Assembly: GCA_965261725.1 (NCBI GenBank)
Contig: CBDHDU010000029.1
Span: forward strand, 1 to 64,000
Length of the DNA: 64,000 nucleotides
DNA from: CANDOC01 sp965261725
GTDB taxonomy: Bacteria; Pseudomonadota; Gammaproteobacteria; Pseudomonadales; Endozoicomonadaceae
Direction: 5' to 3'
Shown here: piece after piece, positions 25,008-34,409 of the stretch
How positions within the stretch are numbered: position 1 is the stretch's first letter
How the letters are laid out: each line of letters opens with the position of its first letter
Position numbers and translations under genes: made by a program
The notes under the pieces: generated by a model
What the model saw: only the letters and a program-made list of their open reading frames with translations
What the model was told of the DNA's origin: nothing
Databases searched by the model: none

Positions 25008-26666
25008 TCACACGGGTAAACATGCCTTTTTTTTTACTGCGGCGTGTTCATACAACACTTCCCGCCAGCAAGCCTGAGCCCCCTCACCACCATTGTGTAC
25101 CAGTGCTGCCGGCATATACTGCTGCAGCACTTCCCGAATCTGCTGATCCGCCACCTGCTCCGCGGCATGCCAGGGGCGAAAGAGAAGTCCCGGAGAGGAA
25201 GAAGCCATAGGATGTAATAAGAGAATCGGTTGATTGTAGATGCACGCCAGTACCGTCATTAAAAGAGGCTGCGCCCACACTTTATCTGTCAGTCGGTTAA
25301 GATCGCATTGCACTTGTTCTAGATAAGGCGCTTCTGCTGAATAAAAACTAAGACTTTTATTAAACTCACTTGCCAGCAAAGGCTCACTGGATAACTTGTC
25401 CAGTAAAGAACGGGTTGCCTGCAGGAAGGCCAGATCATGAAGGCACTCTTGTTTTGTTTCACACCAAAGAAGCGTTGGTATTTCCAAACGATGAAAGGCT
25501 GCAACCAGAGCTCCCATAAAGCCACCACCAAATGCAGCTTTTCCACTCAGCCCCGGTTTCAACTGCCACCTTTCAAGCCAGGCACCCAACTGGCAGCCAG
25601 AGCAAGCGACTGAGCAACAGTCAGGTATCCAGGCAAACGGATCTGCTGCCGTAAGCATCACACCTTCGAAAGTCACATCATCAGGCTCGACACTTTCAAC
25701 AGTGTCATCTTTGACGCTTCCATCCGGAACAGCTGGTGCCGCAAAAACACTCGCGTTATGCTGAAAACCTTGCATTGAATCGACATTCATCAATACAGGC
25801 TGAACAACGCCATTATCATGATCAGCACAGGGTTCACATTCATATTCCATCGCCTCAGAAGGATGCAGGCTAACATCAGGAGTTGTTGCTTCTACCGAAG
25901 GTGCAGGAACTGTTGAAAATGGCGTCAGAGTCACTCCCTTATCAGAATCCGCGTCGATCATTATCGAGCTTGTTGCCCCCTCATAATGACCATAACCATC
26001 AAATACAAGATACAACGGCTTCTGTGAACGTAATGTCAACCATTTTCCAGGTTTTAAAGCCTTACCGCACTCATCAACAGCCTGCACAGAGTAATAAGGC
26101 TCTTCACTTGAAACACAAATATGAATGACGGGTCTGCGCAGGATAAAAGCGGCCAGCGGTGTTAACACCTGAGGATTACCCCATAAGCGCGCCAGCTTCA
26201 GCTCTTCGAGTGTATTATCAATATCTCCCGGAAAATGCGGTAAAAAATCTCTGCGGCGTATATCTGCTTCACTTTGCAGAATCTCATCTACCGGAGATGA
26301 AACAATTTTTTTTATTTTCCGTAGCTCTTTCAGAAAACAGTCACGTAAAGCAATAGCAGTAAATGGCGCGCCAGGAGCATCTGCAGGTAACTGCTTTGCC
26401 AGCGCATCAAAAATACAACTGCCATCCGCTAATGTGGGTATCAGTGTCAAATCATACTGACTAAGCCAAACCTCTTTCGCATTGCAGTACTGATTAATTT
26501 CTTGTTTGGAATGGGTAGGCTTAAGAATATCACTGAAGTAACTGGCTGAGACTCTTGCACTGCGGGTAAGCCGTCTGGTACTAACTTCATAGGTTTCACC
26601 GCTGCCCCAGGTCACTGCAACGACGCTCAGTAAAGCCACAAAAACCAGCCATCTCTTCCATTGCAT
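25008..26666 (-). CDS. Exported OTU-like cysteine protease
   Basis: 552 residues. The signal peptide is MQWKRWLVFVALLSVVAVTW. An OTU domain follows at about 70-235. The catalytic Cys84 and its Asp81 are in TLADGSCIFDALAKQL, then LWGNPQVLTPLAAFIL, and the catalytic His227 is in LYLVFDGYGHYEGA. OTU enzymes cleave ubiquitin or ubiquitin-like chains. Bacteria lack ubiquitin, so in an animal-associated bacterium this is a likely effector or secreted deubiquitinase. Residues 240-340 are an acidic low-complexity linker. The C-terminal 200 residues repeat the domain layout (VWAQPLLMTVLACIY, ALVHNGGEGAQACW) without the D-G-S-C box. It is followed by a TPR gene in the same operon. Confidence 0.82.
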   Translation of the reverse strand: MQWKRWLVFVALLSVVAVTWGSGETYEVSTRRLTRSARVSASYFSDILKPTHSKQEINQYCNAKEVWLSQYDLTLIPTLADGSCIFDALAKQLPADAPGAPFTAIALRDCFLKELRKIKKIVSSPVDEILQSEADIRRRDFLPHFPGDIDNTLEELKLARLWGNPQVLTPLAAFILRRPVIHICVSSEEPYYSVQAVDECGKALKPGKWLTLRSQKPLYLVFDGYGHYEGATSSIMIDADSDKGVTLTPFSTVPAPSVEATTPDVSLHPSEAMEYECEPCADHDNGVVQPVLMNVDSMQGFQHNASVFAAPAVPDGSVKDDTVESVEPDDVTFEGVMLTAADPFAWIPDCCSVACSGCQLGAWLERWQLKPGLSGKAAFGGGFMGALVAAFHRLEIPTLLWCETKQECLHDLAFLQATRSLLDKLSSEPLLASEFNKSLSFYSAEAPYLEQVQCDLNRLTDKVWAQPLLMTVLACIYNQPILLLHPMASSSPGLLFRPWHAAEQVADQQIREVLQQYMPAALVHNGGEGAQACWREVLYEHAAVKKKACLPV

Positions 26667-26809
26667 ATGACAGTGCCATTTTTAGAAATTTTGCAACCGG
26701 ATTCTGCTGCAAAAGAATAGCAGTCAATCACCATGAGCAAGTCCGTCACTGCCACATAAGCACAATATCTATAAGCTGAATGTCTGCTCACAGGACAGAA
26801 AAGCTTTAT

Positions 26810-27571
26810 ATGGAAACAGTCAGCTACCAATGTGATGGTTCTATCGCAACCATCACACTGAATCGCCCCCAAAGCCTGAATGCCATGAACCAGACACTGC
26901 GACTGGAATTGATGCAGGTATTGCGGCAGGCTGGAAATAACACAGATATTCAGGCAGTCGTTATCACCGCTACAGGCAAAGCATTCTGTGCCGGTGCGGA
27001 TGTCGCACAAACTGACAACACGACTCCCGGTGAAATTGAGCGACAACTGAATGAAGAATACGCCCCGTTTATCTGCGCCATTGAACAAATGCCCAAACCG
27101 GTCATCTGTGTTGTGCAGGGCACCGTTGCCGGGGGCGGCTGCGTATTCCCTCTGTTAGCCGACGTTACCCTGATGGCAGCCGAAGCCAGCCTCTACCCAG
27201 CCTTTAATGCCATCGGGCTGGTTCCCGACTGCGGTGTCACCTGGCTATTACAAAAACAACTCGGCACTCGCAAAACATATGAACTCAGCCTGCAAAACAG
27301 AAAAATCTCAGCAAACGAATGCCTGACACTTGGCCTGGTTAACAAAGTTGCTCCTAAGGCAGAGCTCGGAGCCGCTACCAAACAATGGATAAAAACCATT
27401 CTGAAGAGCGCCCCGCGCGTCCCAAGAGAACTGAAGCGCCTATTGCGTGAAGTACCGGAGATGTCACTGCATCAGGCCATCACTCACGAGGCAGCCATAC
27501 AGGATGAACTGGTGAACTCAAAAGAATCACAGCAACGGATTAAAGCATTTTTACAGGCAGCTCCCACTTAA
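26810..27571 (+). CDS. Enoyl-CoA hydratase/isomerase family protein
   Basis: 253 residues from METVSYQCDG. An in-frame ATG at 26780 would add ten residues before the conserved beginning. Crotonase fold: oxyanion-hole segments KAFCAGADVAQ and GTVAGGGCVFPLLADV, then YPAFNAIGLVPDCGVTWLLQKQLG. The catalytic Glu of true hydratases (G-x-x-P-E) is replaced by Asp in G-L-V-P-D, as in PaaG-type isomerases. An isomerase-like activity is therefore more likely than hydration, acting on acyl-CoA in the cytoplasm. It is not in an operon. Confidence 0.9.
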   Translation: METVSYQCDGSIATITLNRPQSLNAMNQTLRLELMQVLRQAGNNTDIQAVVITATGKAFCAGADVAQTDNTTPGEIERQLNEEYAPFICAIEQMPKPVICVVQGTVAGGGCVFPLLADVTLMAAEASLYPAFNAIGLVPDCGVTWLLQKQLGTRKTYELSLQNRKISANECLTLGLVNKVAPKAELGAATKQWIKTILKSAPRVPRELKRLLREVPEMSLHQAITHEAAIQDELVNSKESQQRIKAFLQAAPT

Positions 27572-27685
27572 TACGTATCCCACTAATAAAATACCTGCTA
27601 CAGTCTGGAAATAGCATCGGCTTGCCGCTAGAATAGCGGCGATCCGGTCACAGCCGTACTTAACTGGTACGTTGCTGCTGATACG

Positions 27686-27760
27686 TCCCCATAGTTCAAC
27701 CGGATAGAACAGTCGCCTCCTAAGCGGTAGATCCAGGTTCGAGTCCTGGTGGGGACGCCA
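27686..27760 (+). tRNA. tRNA-Arg (anticodon CCU)
   Basis: 75 bases with a complete cloverleaf. The acceptor GTCCCCA pairs with TGGGGAC, followed by G and an encoded CCA. The anticodon loop reads CTCCTAA (anticodon CCT, decoding AGG), and the T arm is CCAGG-TTCGAGT-CCTGG. It stands alone, immediately before the accessory region with CRISPR and prophage. tRNA 3' ends are common integration sites, but no repeat of the 3' end was seen elsewhere in the window. Confidence 0.95.
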
Positions 27761-28077
27761 TTAAAATCAAGCACTTACGATTGCACCTTTGTTCCGCATT
27801 TTCCAACTTCCCGATTTAGGTACGGTTCAGGGTACAGTTCGTGTCGTGCTGGAATTTCATCTCCTGTCCACCAGCCAATATTCCTCCGGTTCTGCTCACC
27901 TGTCTTCCCGAAGCTCTGACACATAAGCATTCAGTTGGAACCAATGACTGCCCCACCATCAACGCGGTAAAAACGACCACATAACCTCTCGCCCTCACTG
28001 ACCACCAGCCAAAAAATTTCCGAATACTCTCCTGTCGCGCCATATTTAAAATTAAAGTAAGCAAGGGGATTTCAGTC
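27761..28077. other. Non-coding stretch after tRNA-Arg
   Basis: No reading frame of convincing length or composition on either strand. GGTACGGTTCAGGGTACAG at about 27818 is a short direct repeat of GGTAC/GTTCAG elements of the kind seen near integration sites, but no integrase gene or remnant could be recognised. Confidence 0.4.
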
Positions 28078-28305
28078 TTGAATAAACGACAAAAACATAT
28101 TATTCCATTTCTGAAAAGCAGGGCAATCATTCAGGCACTGCTGAACCAAATGTCAGCGCTTGCAGATGATCACTTCGGAATCGACCCGGATGATATCAGC
28201 GAACATCACACCCGCTTCCTGAATGATCTTGAAGCCCGGCTGGAAGTGGTTGCTGAAAGGATGGGAATTGATACATCAGAGATTATTGAGGGGGATGAGT
28301 TATGA
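28078..28305 (+). CDS. Small hypothetical protein
   Basis: 75 residues from a TTG at 28078, acidic C-terminus (IDTSEIIEGDEL), largely helical. The stop overlaps the next gene (ATGA-type), which supports both as real. No family recognised. The next gene resembles small prophage/plasmid proteins, so the pair may be left over from a mobile element at the tRNA. Confidence 0.5.
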   Translation: MNKRQKHIIPFLKSRAIIQALLNQMSALADDHFGIDPDDISEHHTRFLNDLEARLEVVAERMGIDTSEIIEGDEL

Positions 28306-28484
28306 GCAACATGAGCTACTGCCGGTTCCAGAACACCCTACTGGGTCTGAGAGACTGTTTCGATAATATGGATGATACCGACCTTGATCGCTATGAAGAG
28401 CAAGCCAGAAAACAGCTGATCGAACTGTGTTGTGAAATAGCGGATGAGTATAGACCGGAAACTCTGACGGGAATTAACACCTGA
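28302..28484 (+). CDS. Small phage/plasmid-type protein
   Basis: 60 residues, beginning MSNMSYCRFQNTLLGLRDC with an acidic helix D-D-T-D-L-D-R-Y-E. This beginning is characteristic of a family of short proteins found in prophages and mobile elements with unknown function. It overlaps the preceding gene by 4 bases. A GC hairpin (GTCGGG...CCCCGAC, about 28489-28514) follows the stop. Confidence 0.6.
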   Translation: MSNMSYCRFQNTLLGLRDCFDNMDDTDLDRYEEQARKQLIELCCEIADEYRPETLTGINT

Positions 28485-28522
28485 TGCCGTCGGGAGCTTC
28501 ACTTCAGCCCCGACAGCCTGCC

Positions 28523-28756
28523 CTACTCCTCTTTATGCAATATTGACAGTTTTATCTTCCAGATCGTCCTCAATGACATCAGAGCAAGATCTTCACATGC
28601 CTGACCAGATTCCAGAACCTTCAGACATTCCGTAAATTCATCAATCCAGAACAGGGTGACAAGAGTGGGTGGCTGTTTTTTTAGCCAAACGAGAGTATCA
28701 CTCAATGCATGGTGTCGGCTTCTTATTATTAGTGACTTCATTGCAATATCATTCAA
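28523..28756 (-). CDS. Possible small hypothetical protein
   Basis: 77 residues from an ATG at 28756. The sequence (SLIIRSRHHALSDTLVWLKKQPP...) has a plausible helical content but no recognisable family. It is the only open frame between the small phage-type gene and the CRISPR trailer. Support is limited to length and position. Confidence 0.3.
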   Translation of the reverse strand: MNDIAMKSLIIRSRHHALSDTLVWLKKQPPTLVTLFWIDEFTECLKVLESGQACEDLALMSLRTIWKIKLSILHKEE

Positions 28757-28920
28757 TCAGTTGAGACAGAATATCAGGAAGGTTTACAGCGTCTACCAAC
28801 ACTACATTTTTGCATTTGTTAATCCAAGCTAACATCTTATTAATAATTAAAAAATAAAAACTACTCCCCTACGATGAACGGATGATTAATACATATCCGT
28901 ATCCATCACATAAGTTATAT

Positions 28921-31900
28921 ACACATAACTCTGCAGACGCAGAGAACCCAAAAGAATAAAGTTGTTAATCCTAGCTAACATCGGTTCATCTCTGCAGGTG
29001 CAGAGAACAAAATCCGACCCAGCTTATCAAACAGTCTAATAAAGTTCATCTGTGCTGGCGCAGAGAACACGTCTTGGGCTCTGCCAGCGGTAGAGACCTG
29101 CCCGGTTCATCTCTGCAGGCGCAGAGAACACGATCAGTAACAACAGGGTAAAATGCGGCGCTACGGTTCATCTCTGCAGGCGCAGAGAACACGAGCTGCA
29201 TCCAGTCCTTGGGTGGTGCCCGCGGTTCATCTCTGCAGGCGCAGAGAACACCAATGCATGAAGCATTGTTTACTGATCGACTGCGGTTCATCTCTGCAGG
29301 CGCAGAGAACACGGGTTTGCCGGGTCTGTGCTATCAACCGAAATCGGTTCATCTCTGCAGGCGCAGAGAACACAAAATACTATACTGTTCCTGCAGCATA
29401 TTCCCCGGTTCATCTCTGCAGGCGCAGAGAACACGTTTTCGGTGGTAGTTTCAAAGGACATATCTGCGGTTCATCTCTGCAGGCGCAGAGAACACGCATC
29501 AGCGGAACAATTCCCGATCTGGAAAAACGGTTCATCTCTGCAGGCGCAGAGAACACTGATTGATGATGAAGAATCAGGACTGTCAGGTCGGTTCATCTCT
29601 GCAGGCGCAGAGAACACGTACGAATGGACGGTTAATTATAATGATGCGCCGGTTCATCTCTGCAGGCGCAGAGAACACTTTGCTGTGTGTGCGTGGGTGG
29701 TTCGAAATAGCGGTTCATCTCTGCAGGCGCAGAGAACACTCTTTTTCCACTGCGTTGGCGGGCGGGGCTATCGGTTCATCTCTGCAGGCGCAGAGAACAC
29801 CTTTTGTTTCCGGTAGTTGTTGCTGCTTTTATCGGTTCATCTCTGCAGGCGCAGAGAACACTGATTTCTCATAATTTCCAGCATCATGTTCAGCGCGGTT
29901 CATCTCTGCAGGCGCAGAGAACACGCCACGGGTTGAGGCATCACAGCCAAATAGCAGGTATTCCGGTTCATCTCTGCAGGCGCAGAGACACAGTTTCAGC
30001 AGATCTGCAGGCGCAGAGAACACTTTTATACCTGTTTGTTACCAGGTAAAACTCGGTTCATCTCTGCAGGCGCAGAGAACACGCCGACATTGCCCGCAAG
30101 GGCTTTTTTTTTTATACGGTTCATCTCTGCAGGCGCAGAGAACACGCCCGATCATTGAGCCACGCTGAAACAGTCGAATAGAACGGTTCATCTCTGCAGG
30201 CGCAGAGAACACACCTGCCAGCCCGGTTCATCTCTGCAGGCGCAGAGAACACCAATGGTCCGCGCTATGTGAATACCGGTTCATCTCTGCAGGCGCAGAG
30301 AACACTCAAATAAAAAATCAAACCACCATTCATGCAGGCTTGCGGTTCATCTCTGCAGGCGCAGAGAACACTGCCGGGATGGCTTCCGGGGACACCCTGA
30401 CCTCGGTTCATCTCTGCAGGCGCAGAGAACACAGGTCTTTTCTCCTGCTGTTCTTTCGGCATGCGGTTCATCTCTGCAGGCGCAGAGAACACTGGGTCTG
30501 AGGGTTTCGGTAAAGATTTGATGCGGTTCATCTCTGCAGGCGCAGAGAACACACGCCAACCCCTGAATTCATCATACGGTTCATCTCTGCAGGCGCAGAG
30601 AACACTTCACGATTAAAAGCGGAAACACCGCAATAACGGTTCATCTCTGCAGGCGCAGAGAACACTATATTGACAGACATGGACTATTAACTTCCATCCC
30701 GGTTCATCTCTGCAGGCGCAGAGAACACTTGATGGGTGTTTTAGGAACAGGAGCATATCGGTTCATCTCTGCAGGCGCAGAGAACACTTAACACGCATAG
30801 GAAATGCTGGCAACTCTATCACCGGTTCATCTCTGCAGGCGCAGAGAACACTTATTAACAAGAATGGTGGTAAATGTTCGAGTCGGTTCATCTCTGCAGG
30901 CGCAGAGAACACGAGATCCTACGGTGATAGACTGTTATCAAATGTTAGACGGTTCATCTCTGCAGGCGCAGAGAACACCCTGCAGTAAATCCGGTTCATC
31001 TCTGCAGGCGCAGAGAACACTCTGATCCCGTTCGGACATGTATTTAAAGATCACGGTTCATCTCTGCAGGCGCAGAGAACACACGCCAAAATCTCATAAC
31101 CGTGGCGGTTCATCTCTGCAGGCGCAGAGAACACTTGCAGCTTGCAGTAGCCCGGCCATTACACGGTTCATCTCTGCAGGCGCAGAGAACACGCCAATCT
31201 GCCTGTCAATTTTAACGCCCAGATTTCGGTTCATCTCTGCAGGCGCAGAGAACACCAATCCATAAATCAACAACTGGGCCAGATGCAGAACGGTTCATCT
31301 CTGCAGGCGCAGAGAACACAGGAAATAAATCATCTTCGCTGCAGGAACGGTTCATCTCTGCAGGCGCAGAGAACACGCCATGCTGCCCCGGTTGGCAAAC
31401 AGCGGTTCATCTCTGCAGGCGCAGAGAACACAAGCTAAAAATCATTCCCATACCTGGTCAACGGTTCATCTCTGCAGGCGCAGAGAACACTTAGTTCGGA
31501 GATGTAGCACGACGCGGCTCGGTTCATCTCTGCAGGCGCAGAGAACACAAAATGGTCTTTTCACCAATACTGTTCTTTCGGCAGGTCGGTTCATCTCTGC
31601 AGGCGCAGAGGTTAGAGGTAGGAGTTTAGGGGAACTCCCGGTTCATCTCTGCAGGCGCAGAGAACACTTCTTCGGCGGTTTCCTTCCTACCTACCAGGTC
31701 GGTTCATCTCCAGGCGCAGAGAACACTAACCAGCATCGTTTCAGATAGTAATCGGTTCATCTCTGCAGGCGCAGAGAACACCTGGCGGGTTTGCGCTGAA
31801 TCCTGCCGGTTCATCTCTGCGCAGGCGCAGAGAACACTGATATTCGACAGCGGCGTGAGCCAGCGGTTCATCTCTGCAGGCGCAGAGAACACGTGTCGTA

Positions 31901-34010
31901 ATTAACCAGGCTGCTTTCGACTTTCATCTCTGCAGGCGCAGAGACCCCCCGGCATTTGATCCAGCTGCATTTGCGGTTCATCTCTGCAGGCGCAGAGAAC
32001 ACTGGCAATATTCCGGTTTATACGGTTCATCTCTGCAGGCGCAGAACACGAGCTCCACCTTGCCAGCTAAAGCTACTACGCGGTTCATCTCTGCAGGCGC
32101 AGAGAACACTGAAGCTGTCGCCAACGCACTGAAGCCGGTTCATCTCTGCAGGCGCAGAGAACACTGCAATGATGTACTCATAACCGCCCTCTAGCGGTTC
32201 ATCTCTGCAGGCGCAGAGAACACTTGTTGCTTGTATCGCGGTTCATCTCTGAGGCGCAGAGAACACGGTTAGTTAAGCATATGTCCTCATGAATCCGGTT
32301 CATCTCTGCAGGCGCAGAGAACACTCAAATGAGTTTGTCCCAAAAACAACTTTTTACGGTTCATCTCTGCAGGCGCAGAGAACACTATAGGGTTGCTGGA
32401 CATCGACTGCAACCGGTTCATCTCTGCAGGCGCAGAGAACACCTGAATCACTGCGGTCTGTTCTCGGTTCAATCTGCAGGCGCAGAGAACACTCCCTTTG
32501 CAGAATGAGAAAGACAGCATGAACCGGTTCATCTCTGCAGGCGCAGAGAACACTATATCTCTCAGGCGTTTTTTTTGTAAATTGACCGGTTCATCTCTGC
32601 AGGCGCAGAGAACACTGGATTGGTGGAAGGCACAACCAGACGAATTGCGGTTCATCTCTGCAGGCGCAGAGAACACGATTTAGCCGGGGTTACATCCCGT
32701 TCTTCTGGCGGTTCATTTCTCCGTTTTGCTGCATTTTCATACCCCTTAATGCGGTTCATCTCTGCAGGCGCAGAGAACACGATGTCTTACAGGGTGATTC
32801 ATATCCTACGGTTCATCTCTGCAGGCGCAGAGAACACTACGGCCAGTACTGCGGGTACGGTTTATGAGCGGTTCATCTCTGCAGGCGCAGAGAACACACG
32901 AGATACCAACCGGTTAAAGTAAACCTGAAGCCGGTTCATCTCTGCAGGCGCAGAGAACACTTCGCAGTTCAAATGACCACCTCCGTTAAAGCCAGCTAAC
33001 CGGTTCATCTCTGCAGGCGCAGAGAACACATTCGCAGTTCAACCATACGAACCTATTGCAACGGTTCATCTCTGCAGGCGCAGAGAACACCATGTTTCTT
33101 TGATGAAGCATTATCGTGAACGTTAGAAGCCGGTTCATCTCTGCAGGCGCAGAGAACACTTCTTGCATCATTCAAAGTCTTGATTAGGGCGGTTCATCTC
33201 TGCAGGCGCAGAGAACACTCTGATAATTTCGTTTGCTGAATCACTCCGATACTGAAAGATTCACGCGGTTCATCTCTGCAGGCGCAGAGAACACTGCGCA
33301 TAATTCATTCCGGTTCATCTCTGCAGGCCAGAGAACACTGTGTTCCGGTTCATACCAGACGGCAACCGGTTCATCTCTGCAGGCGCAGAGAACACCCATT
33401 TATGACATCTGCCACTGAATCCGGTTCATCTCTGCAGGCGCAGGAACACCCATTTCAACTGCTCAAAAAAACCGGTTCATCTCTGCAGGCGCAGAGAACA
33501 CCGTACCGAAGAAATAGCAGTTGTCTGGCCATCCGATAAAATCAGCTTATCGAGCATTGCGGTTCATCTCTGCAGGCGCAGAGAACACCTTCGGCGCCTC
33601 TTCTATGCCGTTGAGTTTGCGGTTCATCTCTGCAGGCGCAGAGAACACAGCAAAAGTGCTTCGTCCGGGTTCAGTCTGCCAGTGTATCACGGTTCATCTC
33701 TGCAGGCGCAGAGAACACTTGTAGAAAGATAAATCGTGCATCGGTTCATCTCTGCAGGCGCAGAGAACACTGCCGTTGCGGTGTCCGCCCCACGCGGTTC
33801 ATCTCTGCAGGCGCAGAGAACACACAAACATTTATACAGGGCAGCGGTTCATATCTAGGCGCAAGAACACCTTCTTAGAAACTCTCTTCCGTGTGTCAGC
33901 CCGGTTCATCTCTGCAGGCGCAGAGAACACGATATGCAAACTGGGTTATGATCTCTTGCCACCGGTGATCTCAGCAAGTCTCGGTTCATCTCTGCAGGCG
34001 CAGAGAACAC
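28921..34010 (-). CRISPR. Type I-E CRISPR array, about 85 repeats
   Basis: 29-nt repeats whose plus-strand form runs from CGGTTCATCT to AGAGAACAC with the hairpin CTCTGC-AGGC-GCAGAG in the middle. Read on the minus strand it begins GTGTTCTCTGCGCC and ends GATGAACCG, the type I-E pattern. About 85 repeats were counted by eye, so the number is approximate. The array is transcribed on the minus strand from the leader next to cas2. The leader-distal end (28921, 28982, 29043) has progressively degenerate repeats, as expected for the oldest units. From 29043 to about 29833 the period is exactly 61 nt. Beyond that, spacers vary widely in length (11 nt at about 30213, 24 nt at 30253, more than 40 nt near 33238) and roughly a dozen repeats carry indels (for example 30001, 31586, 31700, 32240, 32709, 33845). 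Confidence 0.97.
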
Positions 34011-34116
34011 TCTAAGAAAATATAGTTATAAATCAGATAATTACAACCCGAAAAAAATCTACCAAAAAATAGCCACAATTCTGGTAGTTAGAAACCTCAT
34101 TGTTAAAGAGCCCGAT
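34011..34116 (-). promoter_or_regulatory. CRISPR leader
   Basis: The 106 bases between the cas2 stop and the first repeat are AT-rich with A and T runs (CCCGAAAAAAATCTACC). They lie on the leader side as defined by repeat decay at the opposite end. The stretch should contain the promoter of the pre-crRNA and the integration signals for new spacers. I cannot place -35/-10 boxes with confidence. Confidence 0.75.
34031..34043 (+). promoter_or_regulatory. IHF-binding-site match in the leader
   Basis: AATCAGATAATTA matches the IHF consensus WATCARNNNNTTR at every defined position. It begins 21 bp from the leader-repeat junction, close to where IHF bends the E. coli type I-E leader to direct Cas1-Cas2 to the first repeat. 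Function is inferred from that system. Confidence 0.55.
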
Positions 34117-34407
34117 TTACTCCTCTGCCGGTTTAAATAACACCAACCTCAAGCCATCTTCTTCAATCGGTATTCGCCGGTTTTGACCATAAGTTTGGAA
34201 GTCAAATCCTGATTCCGTATTGATACTCCAAGCCATTGCAACATTACCATCTTCTGCAATCGCGTTGATTTGCTCCCAGATCATTTCCCGAATTTTTTTG
34301 GAAACATTGCCTACATACACACCAGCCCTGATTTCAAGCAACCATACAGCTAACCTTCCCCGTAAACGCGGGGGTACGTTTTCGGTTACTACCACCAACA
34401 TGCCCAT
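34117..34407 (-). CDS. cas2: Cas2, type I-E
   Basis: 96 residues, starting MGMLVVVTENVPPRLRGRL, the characteristic beginning of type I-E Cas2 (Cas2_CT1978 / CRISPR_Cas2_E family). Also present are WLLEIRAGVYVGNVS and the C-terminal QTYGQNRRIPIEEDGLRLVLF. It bridges two Cas1 dimers in the spacer-integration complex. It starts two bases after the cas1 stop and ends 106 bases before the first repeat. It is intact. Confidence 0.96.
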   Translation of the reverse strand: MGMLVVVTENVPPRLRGRLAVWLLEIRAGVYVGNVSKKIREMIWEQINAIAEDGNVAMAWSINTESGFDFQTYGQNRRIPIEEDGLRLVLFKPAEE

Positions 34408-34409
34408 AC

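Noticed and set aside
29103..29833. The regular part of the array as a separate second CRISPR
   Set aside because: The same repeat continues without a break or second leader into the irregular part; it is the older end of one array.
29046..34015. Many open frames of 60-160 codons on both strands in the 29-34 kb region
   Set aside because: They translate the CRISPR repeat over and over (recurring SSLQAQRT, FISAGAENT, VLCACRDEP) and are not genes.
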